Positions 16,743-24,630 of a stretch of DNA of 49,697 nt are shown one piece after another. Made by a program: the position numbers and the translations under genes. The number at the start of each line of letters is the position of its first letter. Positions within the stretch are counted from its first letter, which is position 1. The notes under the pieces were generated by a model. That model had not been told where the DNA came from, made no database searches, and saw nothing but the letters and a program-made list of their open reading frames with translations. The DNA is from Planctomycetes bacterium B3_Pla (GTDB lineage Bacteria > Planctomycetota > Phycisphaerae > Sedimentisphaerales > Anaerobacaceae): positions 1 to 49,697 of the forward strand of contig NJBM01000032.1 of NCBI GenBank assembly GCA_005223045.1, read 5' to 3'.

Positions 16743-18035
16743 TCAATTCTCCACGACCGACAACTCATTCTCTCGGAAAGTCGTCAGCGGCAGATCTTCA
16801 TCGAGACTGCGTCCTGCCACGTAGCTCAAGGTCTCCTGGGCCGCTGTAGATATCTTCTGATAGATTCGTCCCAGCGGTATCCCGTTGGGGCACGCCGACT
16901 CACATCTTCCGCAGGCCACACACGATGTCGCCACATGGCTCATGCGTGTCAGATGGAACAGCAGTTTGTCGGGCGGCATGGTAAGGACGCCTTTCTTGCC
17001 CGACCAGGTCAGATACTTCTCCAATGGGTATTTGAAGACGTTGCCGTCAAATACGCACTGCTTGCAATAGCAAATGGGACACACGGCCCGGCAGTTCTTG
17101 CAATTGACGCACAACGAAGATATCGTCTCCAGCAATTCGGCCTGATCCTGTCCGGTCAATTTCTTTTTTTGCTCCTTGAGTTCCTCCAGGGCTTTCTCCC
17201 GGCGGTCACTTTGAGGCGTAACCTCAAGCCCGAGAGTGTCAAATACATCCTTGCCCAAATCCGTACACGCATCCACGCTGATCTGTTGGCTGATGTCCTC
17301 GCCGATGAGTCGAATAGCAATGTCGGCGTATGTCGGCGCCGGGTATTGGCAAACCTGACAGGCGCCGCAGAGATTATCAGGCAGATTCCCCGCCGTCACC
17401 TGCTTCAGGAACTCAGCCGTTACCGAAGAATTCTCCGCCCCCTCGCCGGCCTTGGCAGCGTAGTCCAGGACAGAGTAGGCTCCCCAGCAGTCCACGCCGA
17501 CAACCAGAAATGGCTCCAAAACTGCCTGCTGCAGCTTTACAAGCTCGATGAGGGCACGGGTCTCACAAGGTCTGAGAACCAAAGCAATCGGGCCGGCCTT
17601 CTGCTCTTGCTCGGTAGCGGAGGCCTCGACCTCCGCAGTCGGCGGCGTTTCAGCAGCGGTCTGCTCCTCGCCGGCAGTTTGGGCGTCCTGCTCGGCCTGA
17701 TCGTCGGGTGTATCATCTTCGGCGGAGGGAGTCTCGGCCTGTTCGGTTTGCTCCTGCTCAGGCTCGGCCTCGTCCCAGGCACTGGGGGCTTTTGTCATCT
17801 GATCGACGCACATCTGAGCCACAATCCTCGCCGAATTGACGGCAAATACGGGCGCCAGAGGATTCGCCGTTTCGAGTTTTGCGTGGTCCCGTACGAGCGT
17901 CTGGACAACACTCTTGCCTGAAGGAATCTCCTGAGGCACGAGGACGGCACTGACCAGTTGCCGCTCGAGCATTGAACCGAGCAACTCCTGAATCACTCCA
18001 ACGGGATTATTGTCTTTGACTTTGATCGTCGCCAC
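16743..18035 (-). CDS. FrhB/FdhB-type 4Fe-4S subunit with acidic linker (FlxC paralogue)
   Basis: The start is taken as GTG 18035, with GGAG 7 nt upstream; an ATG at 18065 in the same frame would overlap the MvhD gene by 13 bp. The protein has about 430 residues. Unlike its paralogue at 10501-11499 it carries a Glu/Ala/Pro/Thr/Gln-rich stretch (about residues 85-145) of low complexity between the first 80 residues and the FrhB-like core (LVLRPCETRALIELVKLQQ). The core is followed by CGACQVC, CVNCKNCRAVCPICYCKQC and CVACGRCESACPNG. The acidic stretch looks like a flexible linker. The role should be Fe-S electron transfer between MvhD-2, the NuoG-HdrA fusion and HdrC-2. Confidence 0.87.
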   Translation of the reverse strand: MATIKVKDNNPVGVIQELLGSMLERQLVSAVLVPQEIPSGKSVVQTLVRDHAKLETANPLAPVFAVNSARIVAQMCVDQMTKAPSAWDEAEPEQEQTEQAETPSAEDDTPDDQAEQDAQTAGEEQTAAETPPTAEVEASATEQEQKAGPIALVLRPCETRALIELVKLQQAVLEPFLVVGVDCWGAYSVLDYAAKAGEGAENSSVTAEFLKQVTAGNLPDNLCGACQVCQYPAPTYADIAIRLIGEDISQQISVDACTDLGKDVFDTLGLEVTPQSDRREKALEELKEQKKKLTGQDQAELLETISSLCVNCKNCRAVCPICYCKQCVFDGNVFKYPLEKYLTWSGKKGVLTMPPDKLLFHLTRMSHVATSCVACGRCESACPNGIPLGRIYQKISTAAQETLSYVAGRSLDEDLPLTTFRENELSVVEN

Positions 18036-18052
18036 AGTTATTTCTCCACAGT

Positions 18053-18478
18053 TCACACGGCCCACGATTGGGCAAGAGTATTCGGTCCCTTCTTCTTGAT
18101 GTCAGCGACTATCTCGTGCATCGTCTCGGCGAACCGGCTGCCCTCGCTGGCGCTAATCCAGCGAAGCCAGACCCTGTCTTCACCAAGGCCAAGCTCGCGA
18201 AGAATGCTTTTCAGCACTGCGATACGCCGTCTGGCTTTGTAGTTTCCGTTGGTGTAATGGCAATCGCCGGGGTGACAACCTCCGATCAGCACGCCATCAC
18301 AGCCTCCCAACAGTGCTCGAAACACATACAGCGGATCCAACCCTCCGCTGCACATCAGGCGGATGATCCTTGCGTTCGGCGGGTACTGCATTCTTGAAGT
18401 CCCAGCCAGGTCGGCCCCGGCGTAGGAACACCAGTTGCAAAGAAACGCAACTATTCTTGGCTCAAACTCTTCCGACAT
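18053..18478 (-). CDS. mvhD: MvhD-type [2Fe-2S] subunit (copy 2)
   Basis: This 141-residue paralogue of the protein at 11496-11933 keeps FLCNWCSYAGADLAG, a Cys in LMCSGGL, and GCHPGDCHY. It follows the NuoG-HdrA fusion by 25 bp, repeating the hdrA-mvhD order seen in the second module. It should feed electrons into the FAD of the fusion protein. Its stop lies between the two possible starts of the next gene. Confidence 0.93.
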   Translation of the reverse strand: MSEEFEPRIVAFLCNWCSYAGADLAGTSRMQYPPNARIIRLMCSGGLDPLYVFRALLGGCDGVLIGGCHPGDCHYTNGNYKARRRIAVLKSILRELGLGEDRVWLRWISASEGSRFAETMHEIVADIKKKGPNTLAQSWAV

Positions 18479-18503
18479 AATCAGGCTCCATTTCGTGTTC
18501 TTG

Positions 18504-21500
18504 TCAGATCAGGGAGTCCACTGCTGCCATTATCTCTTCCTTGGCAAACCCAACCTGCTTTGTAGCGGCGTTCGGGCACACAGCCGCGCATGCCCCGCAG
18601 CCTTGACACAACACTTCGATAACCTCCGCGATTGCCTTTTCAGGATCAATCTTTCTCGCCTCGTAAGGACAGATCCCTACACAGAGACCACATCCTGCAC
18701 ACAATCGTTCCTTAACTTCGGCGGTGCGACCTTTTGCCTGTACCGTGCCCTTGGACAGCAGTGTTGCGGCCCGTCCGGCGGCGGCGCGCGCCTGGGAAAT
18801 CGCTTCGCCCACAAACTTGGGAGAGTGGGCCAAACCGCACAGATATACTCCGTCGGTGGCAAAATCTACAGGCCGCAGCTTGATATGTGCTTCGAGGAAG
18901 AAACCATCCTGGTCGAGCGGAACCTTCAGTATCTTGGCAAGCCGCTCACTATCCTGTCTGTGGACTATTCCGGTGCTCAACACAAGCAGATCGGCATTGA
19001 CATTTAGTTTCTGGCCCAGCACCGGATCATTGGCCTCGATTTGCAGAGGGTCATCCGGTGTCTGTCCCGCAGTGACTTTCGGCTTGTTCTCAGGCTCATA
19101 GCGAACGAAGATGACCCCCTCTTGCCTGGCCTTTTCGTAGTATTCCTCGCGAAAGCCGTATGTCCGGATGTCACGATAGAAAACCAGGATGTTTGTCTGA
19201 GGGCTGATCTCCTTGATCTTCAGAGCGTTCTTGATCGCCTGCGTACAGCAGACCCTGCTGCAGTACATCCTGTCCTCTTCGCGCGAGCCGACACATTGAA
19301 TCATTGCAATAGTCTGTGCCGAGGTGACTTTTGCACATTCGGCGTCGTCGGACAACGTGGCCTCAAGCTCCTTTTGTGTGATGACTCGCTCGGACTGACC
19401 TCGCAAATACTCGGTCGTTTGGGCCTCAGAAGCGCCCACGGCAACGACAGCCGCCCCGTGCTCGATCACGGTTTTGCCCGTCTCACCGTTTGTCCCGACC
19501 AGCGATGTTTTGTAGTTGCCCATATAGCCGGTGAGTTCCTCGACCTCGGTCTCCAAGTGGAGGTGAATATTCTCGGATGCCCGAACCTGCTCAACTGTGT
19601 TGCGGAGTAATTCCTGCGGATCCTGTCCTGAGAGCGTAAAGTGTAGTTTTCGCAGATTCCCGCCCAGTTCGTTTTCCTTTTCCACCAGGTGAGTCTCGAA
19701 GCCCTGCTCGGCCAAAGACAGTGCCGCCGTCATGCCGGATATTCCCCCTCCGACAACAAGTGCTTCATTTCGGACGGAAAACGATGAGCACGGAACCGCC
19801 CGCAGAAGCCCTGCTTTCGAGACTGCCATAGAGACAAGGTCTTTAGCCTTTTGAGTGGCACGTGCTTTGTCGGCCATGTGGACCCAGGAGCAATGCTCGC
19901 GGATGCTGACAAACTCGAGCAGGAACGAATTCAGGCCGACCTCGCGAATCGTATCCTGGAACAGCGGTTCGTGCGTGCGCGGTGTGCAGGAGGCAATCAC
20001 GACCCGGTTCAGCCTGTGCTCTTCGATCGTCTCTTTTATCTTCTGCTGGTTGTCCTGAGAGCATGTGTAGAGGCTGTGTTCGCTGTGAACGACGTTGGGA
20101 AGGTCTTTTGCAGATTGGACGACCTGCTCGACATCGACCACGCCGCCGATGTTAATTCCGCAGTGGCAGACAAAAACACCGATTCGCGGCGGCTCATCGC
20201 TGACATCTCTCTCGGGGGGGTATTCTTGCTTCTCGATGAGCGTCCCCCTCGCTTCGGCGAGCAGCTCGGATGCGCGGGCGGCGGCGGCGCTGGCCTGGAT
20301 GACCGTCTCGGGAATGTCCTTCGGCTCACTCACGGCACCGCAGACGTATACACCCTTACGGCTGGTGTCTTCGCCTGTGAAGGGCTTGGTTTCCACAAAG
20401 TTGTATTTGTTGAGGTCGAATCCGGCCGCTTCTTTGAGCATACCGACGTTCTTCGGTGGAATCAAAGCCGTTGAGAGAACAACCAGGTCGTACAGCTCCT
20501 TCTTGAAGCTGCCCTGCTCATCCACATAACTCAACGCGAGTTCGCCGTTGCCCGCGGCCTGATCGACAACAGGCAGGCGACATCGGCGGAACGAAACGCC
20601 GTATTCGGCTTTGGCCCGTTCGTAGTAGCGGTCGAAGCCTTTGCCGAATGCCCGCATGTCCATGAAGTAGATGTCTGTGTCCAGTTCGCCCGATGCGTGC
20701 TCCTTCGCGACGATAGCCTCCTTGGTCGCATGCATGCAGCAGACGGCCGAACAGTATTGATTGCATTCGAGATCTCGTGAGCCGACACATTGGAGAAAGG
20801 CAATACGCTTGAGTTCCCCGTGGTCGGAGGGCCTGATCAGGTGCCCGCCGTATGGACCTGAGGCACTGAGCATCCTCTCAAACTCGGGCGCCGTCACCAC
20901 GTTTGCCAGGCGCTGGTAGTTGTATTCGAGCCGATTGTCAGGATAATACCGCTCGTAGCCAGGCGCGATTATCACAGATCCGACATTGAGTTTCAGTTGC
21001 TCATCCTGTTGCTCGTAATCTATCGCCCCGGCGTCGCACACACTTTCGCACGTTCGGCAATTGCCCGTTTGAAAATGGACACAGCGTTCCTTATCGATTG
21101 AAGGTGTGTTCGGAACGGCCTGCGGGAACGCCACATTCACCACGGGCCGCGCTCCTATGCCGAAGTCGAACTCCGACGGCAGCGCTGTAATTCCTCTGGT
21201 GCAGAAATCCTTCGGATCTATCGCATTGGTCGGACAGATGAAAGCACAAGCTCCACAACCCATACAGGCCTCGGACTCCGCCTCAAACGGCGGGATGACC
21301 TTGCGTTTTATACCGCGGTTGGCGAATCCTATGATTGCTTTGCCCATGCGCTCTTCGCACATCCGCACGCACAGCCCGCAAAGAATGCACTTATCGTTTC
21401 GCTTCTTGATCCTGGTTTCTGTTACGCCAATCTCAGCAGCTAAGAGCCTGATCGCTTCGGACTCCGGGCATCGCGCCACAAGCAGTTCCATCACCATCCT

Positions 21501-21755
21501 GCGGGCCTTTAACACCGGCTCGCTGTCGGTACACACTTTGAGCCCTTCTTGAGCGGGATAGACGCAAGATGTTTTGATGCGCTTGCGCCACCCGTCGTCC
21601 AACTCCACTAAGCACAAGCGGCAGCCTCCGTACGGAGTCAGTGACTTGTGATAGCACAGCGTTGGAATCTTAATCCCCAGCGCCTCGGCGGCCTCTAAGA
21701 CCGTCGTTCCCTCTTCTACTTCGGTTTGTCGATCATTAATGGTGAGCTTCACCAT
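18504..21755 (-). CDS. NuoG/HndD-like N-terminus fused to HdrA
   Basis: The protein has 1083 residues. The start is ATG 21755 in a TGATG overlap with the previous gene; a GTG is just before it. Residues 1-75 are a [2Fe-2S] domain of NuoG type (C34, C45, C48, C64). Two ferredoxin motifs follow (C123-C133 and C164-C174). The His-Cys3 cluster typical of NuoG is missing. From about 190 it continues as HdrA: CRTCESVC, FLQCVGSRD, the link domain VCHCGINIG (about 530), then a full FAD-binding unit with GGGISG at 669-674 and two C-terminal ferredoxin motifs. The first half therefore lacks the Rossmann start that the tandem HdrA has; the NuoG-like module stands in its place. With NuoE, HndB and NuoF in the same operon, this chain could receive electrons from NADH and pass them to HdrA flavin. 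Confidence 0.93.
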   Translation of the reverse strand: MVKLTINDRQTEVEEGTTVLEAAEALGIKIPTLCYHKSLTPYGGCRLCLVELDDGWRKRIKTSCVYPAQEGLKVCTDSEPVLKARRMVMELLVARCPESEAIRLLAAEIGVTETRIKKRNDKCILCGLCVRMCEERMGKAIIGFANRGIKRKVIPPFEAESEACMGCGACAFICPTNAIDPKDFCTRGITALPSEFDFGIGARPVVNVAFPQAVPNTPSIDKERCVHFQTGNCRTCESVCDAGAIDYEQQDEQLKLNVGSVIIAPGYERYYPDNRLEYNYQRLANVVTAPEFERMLSASGPYGGHLIRPSDHGELKRIAFLQCVGSRDLECNQYCSAVCCMHATKEAIVAKEHASGELDTDIYFMDMRAFGKGFDRYYERAKAEYGVSFRRCRLPVVDQAAGNGELALSYVDEQGSFKKELYDLVVLSTALIPPKNVGMLKEAAGFDLNKYNFVETKPFTGEDTSRKGVYVCGAVSEPKDIPETVIQASAAAARASELLAEARGTLIEKQEYPPERDVSDEPPRIGVFVCHCGINIGGVVDVEQVVQSAKDLPNVVHSEHSLYTCSQDNQQKIKETIEEHRLNRVVIASCTPRTHEPLFQDTIREVGLNSFLLEFVSIREHCSWVHMADKARATQKAKDLVSMAVSKAGLLRAVPCSSFSVRNEALVVGGGISGMTAALSLAEQGFETHLVEKENELGGNLRKLHFTLSGQDPQELLRNTVEQVRASENIHLHLETEVEELTGYMGNYKTSLVGTNGETGKTVIEHGAAVVAVGASEAQTTEYLRGQSERVITQKELEATLSDDAECAKVTSAQTIAMIQCVGSREEDRMYCSRVCCTQAIKNALKIKEISPQTNILVFYRDIRTYGFREEYYEKARQEGVIFVRYEPENKPKVTAGQTPDDPLQIEANDPVLGQKLNVNADLLVLSTGIVHRQDSERLAKILKVPLDQDGFFLEAHIKLRPVDFATDGVYLCGLAHSPKFVGEAISQARAAAGRAATLLSKGTVQAKGRTAEVKERLCAGCGLCVGICPYEARKIDPEKAIAEVIEVLCQGCGACAAVCPNAATKQVGFAKEEIMAAVDSLI

Positions 21756-22228
21756 CACTTTGTCCTCGTTTGTTTGGTGGATTCAATGCTATCCCAGCAG
21801 CAGATGGATGTGCCGTCTCGCTGGTGTTCGAAGGAAAACTGTACGTTTGGATGCCCATAGGCAAGAATGGCCAGCGTTTCGAGTATATCGCCAAGCGGCT
21901 TGAGATCCGGGTGGCTCAGTTGAAACGTTGCGCGGATAAGTGTGCCTTGGCCCGGTGCAGTCTGTATGTCCATATCGCCCGCGGCCTCCCTTGCCGCCTG
22001 GTCCAGCAGTGGTAGTCCCAGGCCCACTTGCTTGTTCGGCTTGGTCGTGTAGAATGGGTCAAGCGCCCCTTTGAGAGCCTGCTTATCCATTCCACTGCCG
22101 TCATCTTTGATTTCTATCGTCATCAGATCCTTTCCAGTTTCCTCAACGATCCGAATCTCGATGTGGTCGGCGCCGGCGGCCAAACCATTCTCTGCGACAT
22201 CCAGCAGGTGGAGAGATAAATCTTCCAT
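21755..22228 (-). CDS. Stand-alone HATPase (histidine-kinase-like ATPase) protein
   Basis: This 157-residue protein is a GHKL ATPase domain without a His-kinase dimer domain: HLLDVAENGLAAGADHIEI (N box), EIKDDGSGMDKQALKGALDP (G1), GLGLPLLDQAAREAAGDM (G2). Such small ATPases accompany PHP and DRTGG proteins at many [FeFe]-hydrogenase loci; their function there is not established. It sits 3 bp after the PHP gene and overlaps the NuoG-HdrA start, so expression is tightly linked to the electron-transfer genes. Confidence 0.9.
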   Translation of the reverse strand: MEDLSLHLLDVAENGLAAGADHIEIRIVEETGKDLMTIEIKDDGSGMDKQALKGALDPFYTTKPNKQVGLGLPLLDQAAREAAGDMDIQTAPGQGTLIRATFQLSHPDLKPLGDILETLAILAYGHPNVQFSFEHQRDGTSICCWDSIESTKQTRTK

Positions 22229-22231
22229 AAG

Positions 22232-22969
22232 TCAATTCATGACCTCTCTTCCATCTTTTCCGCCAAGAGCCTTGCCCAGTTCCCTTACGGAAGGCGAAAC
22301 GCCCGTGAAGGTGGTGAAAACTCTGCCGATTTCCTCCAGTTGGTGCGCATCAGAGAAGCTCACGAGCGGATAGTTCCTGATTTGCGGCAATTGATCGGCC
22401 GCCTGCGAAACGGAGTGAAGCGGCGAGACTTCCAGGGCATCTATCTGCAATCGTTCGGGCACGAAGCCAAGCTGGCTGATCAGACTAAAACGCTCACGGT
22501 CCACATGCGAAGCAATGGCCAGGCCGCCAAAATTATGAATATTCGCAACGACATCTTCCACACGCAGCTCCGTGGCGCCGATCAGAAGCTGCATTTCTCG
22601 GCCGACGATTAAGCCGTTCTCGTCACAGACGTACTGCTCGCCGAAAAGCTCGGGGTTGTTTTCGCCCCCCAGGTTTTGATCTATAAGCTGCTGCATCTTG
22701 TCAAGGTCGCTCTGTTGGTCAAACAAAGCAAGTATGTGGACCTCTTCAGCCGTGGTGATTTCAACGCCGCCTATCACGGACAGACCCTCCCGTTGGCCGG
22801 CCCGGCGGACGGCCTTAACGTTTCGCGTCGAGTTATGATCACAGATTCCGACAACGTCCAAGCCTTTCTTTTTTGCCTCTCTCACAATTGCGAGCGGAAC
22901 CATTGTTTCGTCTGCACACGGCGAAAGGCATGTGTGCAGATGCAGGTCCGCCCGAAACATTTCCAGCAT
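22232..22969 (-). CDS. PHP-domain metal-dependent phosphoesterase
   Basis: The protein has 245 residues. The start is ATG 22969 in a TGATG overlap with the DRTGG gene (a GTG lies 3 nt upstream). The PHP signature is clear: RADLHLHTCLSPCADETM at the N-terminus, DVVGICDHNS, GGVEITTAEEVHILALF, ASHVDRE and FSDAH near the C-terminus, supplying the usual His/Asp/Glu metal ligands. PHP proteins hydrolyse phosphate esters or nucleotides; the substrate is unknown. Its company (DRTGG, HATPase, NuoEF-type subunits) matches the accessory set near bifurcating hydrogenases. Confidence 0.92.
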   Translation of the reverse strand: MLEMFRADLHLHTCLSPCADETMVPLAIVREAKKKGLDVVGICDHNSTRNVKAVRRAGQREGLSVIGGVEITTAEEVHILALFDQQSDLDKMQQLIDQNLGGENNPELFGEQYVCDENGLIVGREMQLLIGATELRVEDVVANIHNFGGLAIASHVDRERFSLISQLGFVPERLQIDALEVSPLHSVSQAADQLPQIRNYPLVSFSDAHQLEEIGRVFTTFTGVSPSVRELGKALGGKDGREVMN

Positions 22970-23313
22970 CACTGCACACCTGAAATGCCCATCTCGTGCA
23001 ACCTGCCAATAATTTCAAAAGCCGGCAGATCGCTGACGAGTATCGGCATGCCCTCTTCGTCGGCCTTGTGAATTGTTTCTTGCTCCGGCTCCCGGCCGGA
23101 AACGAGAATAATCGCTGCCAGCTTCACAATAAGCCCGGCAGCCACAATGTTTGGGTGAACATGCCAAGCAATCCAAATGTTGCCTTGCCGGGCATTAGCC
23201 ATCACGGCGCTGATCAGATCACCGCTATAGCCTCCGGTCACCTCGGTATCGAGTTGATCGCCGCCGGCTGCGACCTCAAGCCCGAGTTGCTGCACTATCT
23301 GTTCGACGATCAT
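22969..23313 (-). CDS. DRTGG-domain protein (copy 2)
   Basis: I chose ATG 23313 (MIVEQIVQQLGLEV), preceded by AGGAAGT; the open frame upstream only overlaps the CBS gene. The product has 114 residues and resembles DRTGG domains found next to CBS pairs: VTGGYSGDLISAVMANA, IWIAWHVHPNIVAAGLIVKLAAIILVSGREP, GMPILVSDLPAFEIIGRLHEMGI. The domain is thought to sense a ligand or bind nucleotides, but this is not settled. It is related to the product of 24237-24593. Confidence 0.85.
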   Translation of the reverse strand: MIVEQIVQQLGLEVAAGGDQLDTEVTGGYSGDLISAVMANARQGNIWIAWHVHPNIVAAGLIVKLAAIILVSGREPEQETIHKADEEGMPILVSDLPAFEIIGRLHEMGISGVQ

Positions 23314-23321
23314 TTGACTTC

Positions 23322-24233
23322 CTATATGGCGATTTTGGCCTCTAACCGCGTTCCCTCGCCGACTCGTGAATCGAGACTTGTTTGGTCGGCGCAATGTTTG
23401 ATGTTGCACAGCCCCATGCCGGCGCCGAACCCAAGCTCGCGCACCCAGTCCTCCGCTGTGGAGTACCCCGGCTTGAGAGCTTGCTCTATATCAGCAATGC
23501 CGGGACCGTCATCTCTGGCTTCGATCGTAATTTGGCCCGGTTCGACCTTGGCCATGAGTTCACCACCATCGGTGTAGATAACAATGTTCATCTCAGCCTC
23601 ATACGCGATTATGGCGGCACGCCGAAGCACCTGGGGGTGGATTTCCAGCCTGCCCAGCGTCTTCTTCAGGCGGGTTGCTCCGAATCCGGCCTTCTTGAAA
23701 TCTTTGCCGGTCACGCAGTACTGGAACACAAGCGCGGTGTGGTCTGCGATAATATCCTCGAAAATGTGGCTGGCCCTGTAGCGATGGATTTCCTCCTCCT
23801 GATATCCGATTTCAAGCTTGTGAAGTAATCCTTTGATAATATCACCTCTGGTTACGATGCCAACCAAATTATTATCACCGCGACGCACAACCGGCAAACG
23901 CCCGAAACCGTGCCGGTCCAATATACTGACTACCTGTACCAGCGGTTCGTCTTCATAGACAGTAGTGGTATTCTTGGTCATTTTCTCTGCGACCGTGGCT
24001 TCCGGCGATCCGTTTGCCAGCCAGTTGATGAAGTCCTCTATGCTTATGACACCCACCAGTCGATCCCCTGAGATAACCGGCGTTCCGGAAATGCGGTGTG
24101 AACGTAAGATTTCACGAAGCCCATTCATCGATGTTTTCGGCTCAACAGTAACCACAGGGCTCGTCATAGCCTCGCCGGCCTTCATCTCATAGACAAGCTC
24201 CTGAGTTTTTGTAAACTCACCCTTACTGGGCAT
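23322..24233 (-). CDS. CBS-pair protein with HATPase domain
   Basis: The protein has 303 residues; the start has a strong GGAGGAATAACAG leader. Two CBS motifs (about 17-75 and 80-140: MTSPVVTVEPKTS, RISGTPVI, MTKNTTTVYEDEPL, GFGRLPVVRRGDNNLVGIVT) are followed by a GHKL ATPase domain (YEAEMNIVIYTDGGELMAKV, EARDDGPGIADIEQALKPG, GFGAGMGLCNIKH). CBS pairs bind adenine nucleotides, so an energy-sensing switch is plausible. It sits between the two DRTGG genes, 8 and 3 bp away. Confidence 0.9.
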   Translation of the reverse strand: MPSKGEFTKTQELVYEMKAGEAMTSPVVTVEPKTSMNGLREILRSHRISGTPVISGDRLVGVISIEDFINWLANGSPEATVAEKMTKNTTTVYEDEPLVQVVSILDRHGFGRLPVVRRGDNNLVGIVTRGDIIKGLLHKLEIGYQEEEIHRYRASHIFEDIIADHTALVFQYCVTGKDFKKAGFGATRLKKTLGRLEIHPQVLRRAAIIAYEAEMNIVIYTDGGELMAKVEPGQITIEARDDGPGIADIEQALKPGYSTAEDWVRELGFGAGMGLCNIKHCADQTSLDSRVGEGTRLEAKIAI

Positions 24234-24236
24234 CTG

Positions 24237-24593
24237 TTATTCCTCCACCTGGGAGCAGCCCGGCACATTGTGGCTGTAAAGGCGACCGCAAGACTCATAC
24301 ATCGGCAACGAAGTGCATAGCAGCGGTATGCCTCTATCTCCAGCCAGTTTCACAATTTCAGTTGGCGGACGCTTGCCTCGCACAAAACAGACCGCCTTTA
24401 TCTCTGCTATCTCAGCAGTGTGGACGACTTGCTGATTTGTCAGGCCGGTCAACAGCAGCGACTCGGACTTGCTAAAGGCCAGTACGTCACTCATCAGATC
24501 GGCTCCACAGGCCATTTGAATTTCCACATCCAAGCCGTCCTCGCCGGTCAGGAGTTCCGCCTCCAGGATTTCCTTTACCTTTCGAAGCACCAT
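24237..24593 (-). CDS. DRTGG-domain protein (copy 1)
   Basis: I chose ATG 24593 (MVLRKVKEILEAEL), which gives 118 residues; the ribosome site there is weak, and the frame stays open to 24677 inside the nuoF end. The product has the DRTGG pattern: ACGADLMSDVLAFSKSESLLLTGLTNQQVVHTAEIA, AVCFVRGKRP, GIPLLCTSLPMYESCGRL. It follows nuoF by 37 bp and precedes the CBS-HATPase gene by 3 bp. A regulatory or maturation role is inferred from the family's habitual neighbours. Confidence 0.84.
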   Translation of the reverse strand: MVLRKVKEILEAELLTGEDGLDVEIQMACGADLMSDVLAFSKSESLLLTGLTNQQVVHTAEIAEIKAVCFVRGKRPPTEIVKLAGDRGIPLLCTSLPMYESCGRLYSHNVPGCSQVEE

Positions 24594-24630
24594 GATTTTA
24601 GAATCCGTACTTTTGCAATTCAGATCGACC

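Noticed and set aside
16548..17921. 457-codon plus-strand open frame
   Set aside because: It is antisense to the HdrC-2 and FrhB-type genes and owes its length to the biased composition of the acidic linker; no ribosome site or domain.
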